A stretch of DNA of 64,000 bases. Origin: Bicyclus anynana (lineage: Eukaryota; Arthropoda; Insecta; Lepidoptera; Nymphalidae). Position 1 is the first letter of the stretch. Every line of letters begins with the position of its first letter. The notes beneath the pieces were generated by a model, which was not told the DNA's origin, did not search any database, and saw only the letters and a program-made list of their open reading frames with translations. Where the stretch lies: the NCBI RefSeq assembly GCF_947172395.1, contig NC_069085.1:7658112-7722111 (forward strand), written 5' to 3'. This document shows positions 47,207 through 56,044 of this stretch, piece by piece. The position numbers and the translations under genes were made by a program.

Positions 47207-48892
47207 AGACTGGGCTTACGTGGAAGGAAATACATTTGTTTAATTTTAATATTATTTAATTTTCAACCGACGAAAAACAGAGAGAAGGTTAACAATTCGA
47301 CGTGTATGTATACTTTTTTATGTATGAACATCTGTAACTTTTTACTGAGTAGTCCGATTTTAACATTTCAAGAACGCTATACGAACCATAACCAGGGTCC
47401 CACAACTCCCATACATCAAAAGGAAAAATTAAACCCTTTGTTGAAACTGTGGAATTCACTGTGTGCCCGCATAATAATAAAATAAAACTACATCAAAAGC
47501 GGCCATTAATATATTAATGTAGGTAGGTACATATTAGTCTTTTTATAAGCAGTGATACCATATTGCAGTGGTAGCAGTCTATGACGTGTCCGGTAACCGT
47601 GGTCAGGTTACCGGCTACTTCGGCTATAAAGATAATTTCTAATTACTTTAGCGGACGGTTATACAATACATTATTTATCGATCACTTTTTTTCAAGTGCG
47701 TTTTTAACCTACGATATTATATTCCACTAGATTTAGCTTAATTTTCTATATTTGAAAAACGTATAATAAATATTATTAGTGGTTTTGGAGACTTTGGTAT
47801 ATAGACATAAAGACTCATAACTACAGGGTGAAGGGCTGGCAAAATGTGACATGCTTATGGTCCGTAGAGACCCCCAGAGGCTGTGAGGTCAGAAGTAATC
47901 TAACACTTAAAATAAATACAACAACCGAACATAGAACCTCCACCTTTTTGGAAATCCGTTCAAAAATACAATGTTACCATTTCTCTGGGGCCCCATCTAG
48001 TAAATTCGCCACAGGCCTCGGACGTAAGGTTATCTCACTGACAAACGGACAAAAAAATAAAGATATAAATGATTTTATTATTATTAGTACAGTTCAGTAT
48101 AATATTCATGAAATTACGAGCATATTGTACTGTTTTATCATTTGTAGAACTTTTAGTTTTGACACGTAATTAATGAAAACTGTTCAAAAATACTGTAAGC
48201 TTATATAAAAGTTACGTTTTAATTACATTTAGTTGCAGGAAACTAGCAAAGCTTGTCGATCAAGCAAGCGCCTAAACACCTACAATCCACACGCACGGTG
48301 CCAGAGCTATTTATGTTCTAAGTTCAACAACCTCAAAGCAAGCGAATTTCTGCAACCCAAATTACAAATACCTTCCTAATAATACGTTCATCGCAACTAT
48401 GTAACAACGAAATTTACATTGTGGTATTTAAATTTCGTTAAATGATGTTTCAAATTGTATTCCAATGCTTTCTGTTTTAAAATTATGAGAAGTCCAAAAC
48501 AATTCTCGGCAGGAGATCTGGGTCTTAACCCTGCGTGGGGGTTCGAAAACTTCGTTTGTATAAGTTAACGGAGTCAGCCTTTTATATAACTTTCGGGCGC
48601 CTAATCTACTTTTGTAAGTTAACGAATTCAGTATGATATAGACGAATATTTAGTTATAGATAACGTTTCTAACATTGATACAAAAGTACCTACTTTATTT
48701 AGAAAAACAAAACCAAATATATGTATGATATGTATAAGGATTGTGGCACCGCGCTCGGTAGGGGTTGTGAGGATGTTATTTTTGTCATTGTCAGTAAACA
48801 TGTATAACTTTGTGCACATCTTTACGATAATTACAAACACAAGTAGAAATATACAAGTAAGATCAAATTATAGAAAAATGCTTGACTATTTT
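47207..48892. other. noncoding with repeat scraps
   Basis: 47385-47480 resembles the reversed GGGTTCC retroposon; 47816-48010 (ACAGGGTGAAGGGCTGGCAA ...) is a diverged relative of the hAT MITE at 55545. No exon is seen, notably no mib1 exon. Confidence 0.45.
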
Positions 48893-49285
48893 AGCCCCCG
48901 ACGCAAAAAGAGTGGTGTTATAAATTTGATGCATCTGTCTGTCCGATATATTTGTCCGATATACCCGAGTATATTTGCAGACATTCGGTTATTCTTCCCC
49001 ACTTTCACCGCCCAGAACTTTTAAACGGCTCAACCGATTTTCATCAAACATGTCTAAGAACATTCGCACATAAGTCATCTTTAATACAATAAAACTAAAT
49101 TGAAATCGCTTCATCCGTTCTGTCTGTGGCATCAGCTATGGTACTAGCATCCACAGACAGAACGGATGAACCGTTTAAAAGTTTTGGGGTAGAAAGTGTG
49201 GAAGAATAACCGAATGTCTGCAAATATACTCGAGTGGGGTCTCAAATGAAAGCGCACTGAAAGAGAATATGGAAATCCGATTATT
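48893..49285. repeat. CCCCCGACGCAAAAAGAG repeat, rearranged inverted copy
   Basis: The left half matches copy 1 at its first end but then switches to reverse-oriented sequence (ATTTGCAGACATTCGGTTAT, CAACCGATTTTCATCAAACA). The right half returns to forward (CGGATGAACCGTTTAAAAGT, AATGTCTGCAAATATACTCG). A central palindrome around 49119-49166 (CGTTCTGTCTGTGG / CCACAGACAGAACG) joins them. Confidence 0.7.
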
Positions 49286-49382
49286 TATATTGGAATATAA
49301 ATAGACAATTTTCTTTGATCCGGCTCACATATTATGATAATAGAAAGAATTTCTGGCAAAAAAGTTTTTATTTTTAATCTTT

Positions 49383-49475
49383 TAGAAAAGTTGGAGTTGC
49401 ATGCCCCGGATCGGATTTGAACCTACGGCCTCCGAATCGAAGGCCTAGGAGTATCCACTGGACTATCATGGCTAT
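49383..49475 (-). mobile_element. tRNA-like SINE head
   Basis: Reversed head GGATTTGAACCTACGGCCTC and CCACTGGACTATCATGG, a tRNA-like A/B box pair with the GGAGTTGCATGCCCCGGATC block. Body absent. Confidence 0.75.
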
Positions 49476-49502
49476 ATATCTACATACTACATATAAATAC
49501 TT

Positions 49503-49622
49503 AATATAATATATTACACACCCAGACGCTGAAAAACACCCATGCTCATCACTCAAATATTTTACAGTTGTGGGAATCAAACACACGGTCGTATTTGCAG
49601 AAAGCAGGGTCACTGCCCACTG
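49503..49622 (-). mobile_element. tRNA-like SINE fragment, third type
   Basis: ATTACACACCCAGACGCTGA, AAAACACCCATGCTCATCA, then GGGAATCAAACACACGGTCG and GGGTCACTGCCCACTGCGCC. It ends about 70 bases before the first mib1 exon. Confidence 0.65.
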
Positions 49623-49692
49623 CGCCACGCTTTAGGGCTAGTGATGTGTGTATTGTCCAAATTCATTTATTTATTTATTTTATTTTTTTCAG

Positions 49693-49951
49693 TGCAATGA
49701 AAATAATGTTGGGCAAGCTGCCGCGGCCGTGGATAGTGGACGACGCGAAGGACGACGGCTACACGGCGCTGCACCTGGCGGCCTTCAACAACCACGCGGA
49801 GGTGGGCGAGCTGCTGGTGCGCGGCGGCGCGCGCCCCGACCTGCAGAACGCCAACCTGCAGACCGCGCTGCACCTCGCCGTGGAGCGCCAGCACACGCAG
49901 ATCGTGCGCCTGCTCATCGCGCACGGAGCCAACCTCAACATCTGCGACAAG
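49693..49951 (+). CDS. mib1: mib1 exon: ankyrin repeats
   Basis: The acceptor is a pyrimidine-rich tract ending TTTTTTTCAG and the donor is AAG|GTTGGC. The exon encodes a segment starting AMKIMLGKLPRPW, followed by two ankyrin repeats recognisable by DGYTALHLAAFNNH and LQTALHLAVERQH. It starts one base into a codon and ends on a codon boundary. The next exon continues DGDTPLHEAL, as expected for a following ankyrin repeat. Ankyrin repeats of Mib proteins form the central protein-interaction region. Confidence 0.93.
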
Positions 49952-52900
49952 GTTGGCTGTTTGTTATGTTGGGCAAAGTTCCTCAGCCGTGGATAGTGGA
50001 CGACGCGAAGGACGACGGCTACACAGCGCCACCAAGGCTCAAAGTCGATCTCTCCAGGGTCTGTAGCCATCTTGCACGTCGATTCTCTTTCTACAAACGC
50101 TAACGCTTCGAAACGCTATGGAAACAGATCGATCGGATCAACAACTTGATCACGTGACCTATCGATAGTGAATGTCATTCCTATACATTTATTAATTTTC
50201 GGAGCGTGTTTGTAGAAAGAGAATCGACATGCCACATGGCTAAGTCCTAGGGTCCGCGGAAACATTAAATATAAATACTATATTTAATGATTCTATCAAG
50301 AATAGTGCGCCTACTCACACCTGCACGTGGGGTTAATCTCAACATATTGCATTCTTTCTTGTATCTAAAGCTGTCTGTGACTCATCTAACATTCATTCAT
50401 CGCCATCTTATGTTTCGGTGTAGTCGAGTGCCGTTAAGTTTATACCTCAGAATCCAGGGCCAGTCAATATATCTTTATGTAAATTTTGAAAATGTGTTTT
50501 ATATAGTAAAAAAAATATTTTGTGCGCTAATTAGTGTTGATTGCATCCAGGATGGGGATACTCCGCTGCACGAGGCGCTGCGGCATCACACGCTGCAGCA
50601 GCTGCGGCGGCTGCAGGACGCGCGCGACGCGTCGCTGCTGAGCGGCATAGCGCACGCACACGACAAGAAGTCTTCCGCCTCCATCGCCTGCTTCCTCGCC
50701 GCGCATGGAGCTGATCTCACTATTAAAAATAAAAAAGGTAAACGACCACCTACCAACCAACCAACCTTTTTTTTTTTTATTCTCTACTAGTTAGCCCTTG
50801 ACTACAATCTCACCTGATGGTAAGTGATGATGCAATCTAAGATGGAAGCGGGCTAACTTGTTAGGAGGAGGATGAAAATCCACACCTCTTTCGGTTTCTA
50901 CACGACATCGTACCGGAACGCTAAATCGCTTGGCGGTACGTCTTTGTCGGTACCTACCTACCTACCTACCTACCTACCTACTACCTAACTACCAACTATA
51001 CCTATATATTTGTGCTGTCGGTCACTGGCGACAGCACAAATAGGTACATACAAATCGGAAACTCCTTCTCAGGAACATATTGAATAGAATTTTGTAGAGT
51101 TGAGCGATTCCTGAGAGTAGGCAGTTAAATTTGGGCTATCCAATGGATAGCCCAATTCTGCCTCTCTCATTCTCATTCTCTGCCTCCGATTCCGGAAAGT
51201 GTAGGTTCAAATCCGGTCCGGGTCATACACCTTCAACTTTTCAGTTGTGTGCATTTTAAGAAATTAAATAACACGTGTCTCAAACGGTGAAGGAAAAACA
51301 TCGTGAGGAAACCTGCATACCAGAGAATTTGATTAATTCTCTACGTGTGAGAAGTCTGCCAATCCGCATTGGGGCAGCGTGTTGGACTAAAGCCTAACCC
51401 GTCTCATTCTGAGAGGAGACTAGCTCAGCAGTGAGCCGAATATCGGTTGATAACGTCGAGGCAGTAAATTAGGGTACCCAATAAGTAAAATGGGATCCTA
51501 TTACTAAGACTTATCTGTCCATCTGTCTGTCTTTCAATTTTCAATGTTGCAACTATAACAACAAATTCTAAAAATCAGAATAAAATAAATATTGCATACT
51601 AGGGTTGGAGGATTTGGAATTAGACACCTGATCACTCTTATGAGACTAATCCTATTAAAATAATTTAATATTTGCGTAGGCTCCCATGCAACAAATGTAT
51701 TTATTTGCGGTTTTTATAAATAATTGTACGAAACCTTCGGTGCGCATGTTCAACTCGCACTTGGCCGGTTTTTATTGAATCCATGAAGTGCACGCCTCTG
51801 CTGAGAGCACTGCTCTGTTGTTATTACTATTCCTGTATTGGGCATGTCCAATGTACAATAAAATTATTCATGTTTCCTAATACCTCGAATAAAGAATAAA
51901 CTTGCCATATCTCACACTAGTCGCCTAGCATTCCAGTTGCCGGTTGTAAAATTGGCTCCAATTCTGCTTCCGATAGGATTGCGCAGTGGTCGGCATCTCT
52001 TTGGCACAGCGAAGTCGTTAAGTTATCGGTTAGACTAATTGCTAAGCCTTTAATGTCAATTTCATAGACACGTACGGTGAACGATGGTGTACAGAAAAAA
52101 AACAACAGGAACTTGAACTTTAACGTTGTGAATTTTAGAATATTTTGGCATGGTTAGAGAATAACTTCGCACGAATTGTGCGTTTATTTATCAGTATAAA
52201 AGTACTATCATTTATGTGGTAAAATACAATATTCATTTATCTTCCATTCTAGGTCAAACACCGCTGGACCTGTGTCCGGATCCGAATCTCCGCAAGACGT
52301 TGACAACGTGCCGCAAAGACGGCGTGGGTGTGACGAGCGACGGCACGCCCGAGAGCGAGAGCGGGAGCGGGAGCGGATCCGTCGCCGCCGCGAGTACTAA
52401 CGCCGCGCCCGAATCTCCCGCCGCGCCCGAAGCTCCCGCCGCGCCCGCTTCGCCCGCCGCGCCGTCCGGCGACCCCACCGCCGACGAGTGCCTCGTGTGC
52501 TCCGACGCCAAGCGAGACACGCTGTTCCGCCCCTGCGGGCACATCTGCTGTTGCAACGTCTGCGCTGCTAGGGTAAACGAATATTGCTTCAAAACTCTCT
52601 CATCAAATTCATTTTTTATTGAAAATAGATCTCTACAAAAACGCTTTTGAGAAGTCAGTGATTAGTTACTGAAAGACCGGTTCGAAAAAAGCAGATTCTT
52701 TCGCAGAGTGCCGGCAAGTAACTCGGAAAATCTTACAGTTGATAATTTTACATTTGAGAGTTTGTCAGCCTGTTCTGATACATCGTAAAGAAACGTTTGT
52801 TTTATAAATTACTGTACAAATATACTAATAGCAAAAATATATTTCTCAGCAATATTAGCAGGAAAGAATTGAAGAAAAAAATGTCCATGCCCGTAGACTT

Positions 52901-55488
52901 TTCTTAAGTTAATCGAAAGGGTTAATCTAATACTATACGAGTGCGTATGTATTTTAACGACTTACATAGAGACCTAGATCTCGGCTCAGATCTGCATCGG
53001 CATCAGATCTAGGCTCTCTCAAAATAAGTTTTCGAGCCGCTACCCACCCCAAACAACTATTGGTTGAGGCTTGCAATTACACTCCCAATTCCAACGCCAA
53101 TTGTAGATCTAGACGCCCAAACAACTTCCTTAATGATCTTGACGATGATATAACGAACGACAATGCTTTATTTATGGAACACAATGTCCGCATCAGGTGA
53201 AGAAGTGCCTGGTGTGTCGCGCGGGCGTGTCGGTGCGGCAGCGCGTGGGCGAGTGCGTGGTGTGCTCGGAGGCGCCCGCCACCGTCGTGTTCCGGCCGTG
53301 CGGCGACGTGTGCGCGTGCGCCGCCTGCGCGCCGCTCATGCGCAAGTGCGTCGAGTGCCGCACGCCGCTGCAGCCGCCGCCCGCCGCCGCGCCCGCTCCC
53401 GCGCCCGCGCCCGCTGCCGCATCCACCGTACTCTCGCCCTCTGCCCTACAGAAACACGACAGTGAGTACTCTTACCAACCACATACGACATCGCCGCGGA
53501 GCACGTTGATATCAATATCCAGAATAGCACATGGCCTTTTTACACTGATATTTTTGCAGCTATACACGAGTCAAACAGCAGGGCACAGTTTTTTATAATA
53601 TATGGATGTCCTACATAGTTTTCCAAGATTTCGTTTGTTTCTTGACTTTACAGTTAATTGTGATCTCGCCTTTGCTTTGCAAGTAGCCGGCGGCGAGGGT
53701 AGCAGCAACCTCGCGCAGGTGCAGGTGAACAAGGGGCAGCCGGCGCCCGCGCCCGCCGCGCCGCACTTCATGAACAACGGCTCGCGGTCCGCGCCCGCGC
53801 CGCCCGCGCCGCCGATCGCCCCCCCGGCACCGCCCGCGCCGCCCGGCCCGCCCGCCGCTGACGTGCAGAAACTGCAGCAGCAGTTGCAGGACATCAAAGA
53901 GCAGGTGACGTCACAACACTAGATGTCTATATTCAACCGTATAAGTAAATATTTGTACTATAGAGATTCTTTCTTCCAAGACATTCTCACCCATTCAGTC
54001 AATAATTATCAGGAATTGGAAAATTTGTGGTAGCCTACCATATACCTCAAAGAGTCATTAACATCCAATATTGAACATTCTGAGGCCGCGTTGATAAAGT
54101 AAAAGTGTCACGTACTGTGTAGAAGACTGTGGTCTGACCGCCTGCTGTCTATGCTATGGTATAAAGTTACACACACATTCATTAGGTACCAAGAACGCGC
54201 AAACCAGATTCACGATTGTTTCACAATTAATTGTCAATTCGCACCTTGAGGCACTCTCTCGTCCCCCAGGCCCATCCGAGTGGGAGTCCCTCAGGGCTCC
54301 GTGCTCTCCCCGCTTCTATATTCACTCTTTACGAGTTATATACTCACTAACCATCCAGGTGTGCACATCGCATAGTTTGCGGACGACACCGCAAAGTTTG
54401 TGACACACCCTTATCGTAGGTCTATAATAGCCCGCCGCCAGAAAGCGGTAACACTTAGCAAAGTGTTTTCGCAAATGGAGGATAGAGATAAACCCAGAGA
54501 AGAATGCAGCAGTACTCTTCTCAAGATTCTCAAGAAAACGGCGTTATTTTTATGTAAAGAGATCTCCTTACACGAACCCCCATCCCAGGCAAAGGACTGC
54601 CTAATACTTTTGTGTGACCTTTGATACCCGCATGAGCTTTACGACTCGCATACAGAAAGCCAGAAAATTATCTCTCCGATCCAAGGCTACTCTGTAGGAC
54701 CTGCGTCCTGCATCCGCCCAATAATGACCTACGCTATTGTAGTGTTTGCCCACCGCCCAATAGCGACTCTAAAACCCCTCCAGGTCCTTCAGAACCGCTA
54801 CATGCGTCAGGCCACGGGCGCTTCGTGGTCTGTGCACAATATTTTAACGACTTACATAGAGATTTAGATCTCGGCTCAGATCTGCATCGGCATCAGATCT
54901 AGGCTCTCTCGAAAACTTATTTTGTGAGGGCCACCACCCACCCCAGTCAACAATTAGTTGAGGCTTGCAACTACACAGAAAACGCCCTTAACGATCCTGA
55001 CGATGACATAACGAACGACAATGCTTCTCAGGCGACACAAACACAAGCTACACAGCGCCGGTGTCGGCGAATACGAGGTCGCCGATATCTGACGTCGCCT
55101 GGACATAAGCTTTTTAACTCACGATCCTGAACGGCCCTCTTAGCCGAGGGCAGGTCAGGTCCCGTTAAGGACCCTACGGCACTTACACAATCAGAAAAAA
55201 AGGAACGCAGAGCGCCTCAGCTCTTTCTTTTTGCGCGGACTATACAAACTCAAGTAGTGATCTTAATGGGACATTTAAAATTTACTGATGACAATGATGA
55301 TGTCACAAGTCGTGTGGTCTACAACATACTCGTTTTATTTTTTGCAGACGATGTGCCCCATCTGCCTAGACAGACTCAAGAATATGATCTTCCTGTGCGG
55401 GCACGGCATGTGTCAAATGTGCGGCGACCGCATCACCGTGTGCCCCATCTGCCGCAAGCAAGTTGAGAAGCGCATTCTGCTCTATTAG
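49693..55488 (+). CDS. mib1: mind bomb 1 E3 ubiquitin ligase, C-terminal six exons
   Basis: Mib1 is a RING E3 ligase that ubiquitinates the Notch ligands Delta and Serrate so that they are endocytosed in the signal-sending cell. Six exons join in frame to 463 codons plus stop: 49693-49951, 50551-50737, 52253-52572, 53197-53461, 53684-53904 and 55348-55488. All introns are GT-AG. The order is ankyrin repeats (first two exons), a Ser/Pro/Ala-rich linker, RING1, RING2, a Pro/Ala-rich linker and RING3, ending KRILLY-stop; this arrangement and ending are diagnostic of Mib1. The first exon opens mid-protein with one base of a split codon, so the 5' part (MIB/HERC2, ZZ and earlier ankyrin repeats, roughly half the protein) is missing from the visible sequence. 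Third codon positions are very GC-rich. The family call is firm; the fifth exon's acceptor is ambiguous (53684, or 53654 adding ten in-frame residues). Confidence 0.95.
49966..50031 (+). pseudogene. duplicated fragment of mib1 ankyrin exon
   Basis: This intronic segment repeats bases 49706-49771 of the upstream coding exon at an offset of exactly 260 bases. The first 20-odd bases differ at several sites, but the following 38 or so (from CCGTGGATAGTGGACGACGC) are almost identical. It still reads in frame as LGKVPQPWIVDDAKDDGYTA before diverging. It has no acceptor AG in front and lies 15 bases after the real donor, so it is most likely a non-coding partial exon duplication. Confidence 0.85.
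50066..50239. mobile_element. fold-back MITE in mib1 intron
   Basis: The two ends are inverted copies of each other, about 35 bases each. The core CGATTCTCTTTCTACAAAC lies at 50080-50098 and its reverse complement at about 50210-50228. The interior of about 100 bases has no coding capacity. I could not define a target-site duplication, so the superfamily is unknown. Confidence 0.65.
50551..50737 (+). CDS. mib1: mib1 exon: last ankyrin repeats
   Basis: The acceptor is GCATCCAG and the donor AAAAAG|GTAAAC. The exon encodes DGDTPLHEALRHHTLQQL, then a variable loop, then SASIACFLAAHGADLTIKNK, which is the ankyrin segment just before the linker to the RING fingers. It ends one base into a Gly codon that is completed by the next exon at 52253. 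The open frame upstream of 50551 is intronic and should not be counted. Confidence 0.93.
50791..50955 (+). repeat. lepidopteran interspersed repeat (LINE tail-like)
   Basis: The segment starts TTAGCCCTTGACTACAATCT, followed by CACCTGATGGTAAGTGATGA and an ACGACATCGTACCGGAACGC block. I recognise this as a common moth and butterfly retroposon tail, though not its exact family. A diverged piece of it (GCAAGTAAGCCCTTG, CACCTGATG) sits inside the MITE at 55630-55715. Its right end runs into a CTAC tract. Confidence 0.6.
50951..50993. repeat. (CTAC)n microsatellite
   Basis: About eight tandem copies of a four-base CTAC/CTAC-like unit, with degeneration at the right edge. It is intronic in mib1, directly at the end of the retroposon tail. 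Confidence 0.85.
51159..51462 (+). mobile_element. tRNA-derived SINE (Metulj-like)
   Basis: The tRNA-like head contains a degraded B box (GGTTCAAATCC). It is followed by the body blocks CACGTGTCTCAAACGGTGAA, CATCGTGAGGAAACCTGCAT, GAAGTCTGCCAATCCGCATT and TCATTCTGAGAGGAGACT. These blocks recur in several SINEs in this window. The A-box half is damaged. It lies in a mib1 intron in the sense direction. Confidence 0.85.
51466..51780 (+). repeat. GGGTTCCG-type lepidopteran retroposon copy
   Basis: It begins AGGGTACCCAATAAGTAAAA, contains a run of CTGTCTGTC motifs and ends TCGCACTTGGCCGGTTTTTA. This is a familiar lepidopteran repeat of which pieces also occur at 9247-9345, 22912-22950 and 47385-47480. 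No open frame is preserved. Confidence 0.6.
52253..52572 (+). CDS. mib1: mib1 exon: linker and first half of RING1
   Basis: It begins GQTPLDLCPDPNLRKTL, the conserved end of the Mib1 ankyrin region. A low-complexity stretch of about 40 residues follows, rich in Glu/Ser/Gly and then in Ala/Pro/Ser. RING1 starts at ECLVCSDAKRDTLF and continues PCGHICCCNVC. The exon ends AAR|GTAAAC, inside RING1, and the remaining zinc ligands (KKCLVC) lie in the next exon. An open frame continues past the donor but has no Mib-like content. Confidence 0.93.
52951..53166 (+). mobile_element. Jockey-like LINE 3' fragment, copy 1
   Basis: This fragment matches 54841-55022 downstream in the same orientation. The shared block runs TTTTAACGACTTACATAGAG, then three AGATCT motifs, and ends GACGATGATATAACGAACGA. 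It corresponds to the region after the reverse transcriptase domain. It stops 30 bases before a mib1 exon. Confidence 0.75.
53197..53461 (+). CDS. mib1: mib1 exon: end of RING1, RING2, Pro/Ala linker
   Basis: The acceptor is CCGCATCAG; the exon begins VKKCLVCRAG, completing RING1. RING2 follows: ECVVCSEAPATVVF, RPCGDVCACAAC, KCVECR. The residue after PCG is Asp (GAC at 53305-53307) where Mib1 proteins normally have His, a zinc ligand. A Pro/Ala-rich tract of about 20 residues follows. The donor is A|GTGAGT, leaving one base of a split codon. No frame break is seen. Confidence 0.92.
53684..53904 (+). CDS. mib1: mib1 exon: Pro/Ala-rich linker and short coiled coil
   Basis: The exon encodes AGGEGSSNLAQVQVN, then a Pro/Ala-rich segment of about 45 residues, then the charged helix DVQKLQQQLQDIKEQ just before RING3. 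A coiled-coil helix at this position is known in Mib proteins. Two acceptors keep the frame: AAG before 53684 and CAG before 53654, the latter adding ten residues. The donor is CAG|GTGACG. Only the start is uncertain. Confidence 0.85.
54120..55205 (+). mobile_element. Jockey-like LINE, degraded reverse transcriptase
   Basis: Translation from about 54212 gives a reverse transcriptase palm: RPIRVGVPQGSVLSPLLYSL, then a stop, then FADDTAKFV. FADD is the catalytic motif of the Jockey/CR1-type polymerase. The thumb region follows (KPLQVLQNRYMRQATGA), then the C-terminal tail and a 3' UTR ending CACAATCAG plus an A-rich stretch. Several stop codons and frameshifts show that it is dead. It occupies the last mib1 intron in the sense direction and is 5' truncated. 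Confidence 0.8.
55348..55488 (+). CDS. mib1: mib1 last exon: RING3 and stop
   Basis: The acceptor is TTTTTTGCAG. The exon encodes TMCPICLDRLKNMIFLCGHG, MCQMCGDR, VCPICRKQVEKRILLY and TAG at 55486-55488. All cysteine and histidine ligands of this C3HC4 RING are present. The C-terminal hydrophobic-aromatic tail is characteristic of Mib1 RING3. The translated tail matches the family end exactly in form, so this is the natural C terminus. Confidence 0.95.
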   Translation, partial: TMCPICLDRLKNMIFLCGHGMCQMCGDRITVCPICRKQVEKRILLY

Positions 55489-55544
55489 CTATCGATCTTT
55501 GTGCACCATCTTGATCAACATATAGTGGTGGGGTAGCTGAAACC

Positions 55545-55845
55545 CAGTGGCGTAACTATAGGGTGGCAGGGCTGGCAAAATGCCATGAGCCAACGTTAGA
55601 AGGCCCCCCAACCTGAGAGGCTATTTTTTATTCTAAGGCAAGTAAGCCCTTGCTCACTCACCTGATGTTAAGAGATGATGCAGTCAGATGATGATGGAAA
55701 CGGGCTTACTTAGAAGAGATACAAGTACAAGGTACAAGGCTGAAGCTCAGGATTAATCTTACATTTCAAAACCACAAAAGAAGACAATTTTCTTGTGACG
55801 CCATCCTATAAATCTACGGGCTTTAGTTGTATAGTTACGCCACTG
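55545..55845. mobile_element. hAT-type MITE (CAGTGGCGTAACTATA family)
   Basis: Perfect 16-base terminal inverted repeats lie at 55545-55560 (CAGTGGCGTAACTATA) and 55830-55845. Flanking 8-base direct repeats CTGAAACC and CTGACACC match at 7 of 8 positions; an 8 bp target-site duplication is the hAT hallmark. There is no coding capacity. It lies in the probable mib1 3' UTR and has a retroposon-like piece inside. Confidence 0.85.
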
Positions 55846-55897
55846 CTGACACCACTACATTCAATTACAAGACTGGTAAAAGGATTTTTGTAATGCT

Positions 55898-55903
55898 AAT
55901 AAA
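55898..55903 (+). promoter_or_regulatory. mib1: candidate polyadenylation signal of mib1
   Basis: This is a canonical AATAAA about 410 bases after the stop codon, with a GT-rich segment 20-40 bases downstream. I saw no AATAAA between the stop and this point. It lies just outside the MITE in the UTR. Confidence 0.55.
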
Positions 55904-55996
55904 CATCGACTGCGAGCGATGATTGTTTTGTGTTGTGAGTAGCGAATGGCAGTCTACGTAACGACTTCGTTCAAATACAATTTTGAATGTCATATG

Positions 55997-56042
55997 AGGT
56001 TAAAATGATATGCCTTATAAGGTTAAAATGATATGCCTTATA
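55997..56042. repeat. tandem duplication of 23 bp
   Basis: Two adjacent near-identical 23-base units containing GGTTAAAATGATATGCCTTA. They abut the left end of the inverted-repeat element that follows. Confidence 0.85.
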
Positions 56043-56044
56043 GT

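Larger units (their letters stand above)
55489..55920 (+). other. mib1: probable mib1 3' UTR
   Basis: After the stop there is no further Mib coding sequence. The first good polyadenylation signal, AATAAA, is at 55898-55903. It is followed by a GT-rich stretch at about 55922-55942, which would suit a downstream element. If it is used, the 3' UTR is about 430 bases, of which 301 are a hAT-type MITE (55545-55845). The end point is inferred. Confidence 0.6.

Noticed and set aside
49759..50070. Antisense frames over mib1 exons
   Set aside because: They are shadows of the GC-rich coding exons.
50287..50550. 5' extension of the mib1 exon at 50551
   Set aside because: Intronic; the acceptor CAG at 50548-50550 and the frame of the preceding exon fix the start at 50551.
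50951..50993. CRISPR-like array
   Set aside because: A simple four-base microsatellite in a eukaryotic intron.
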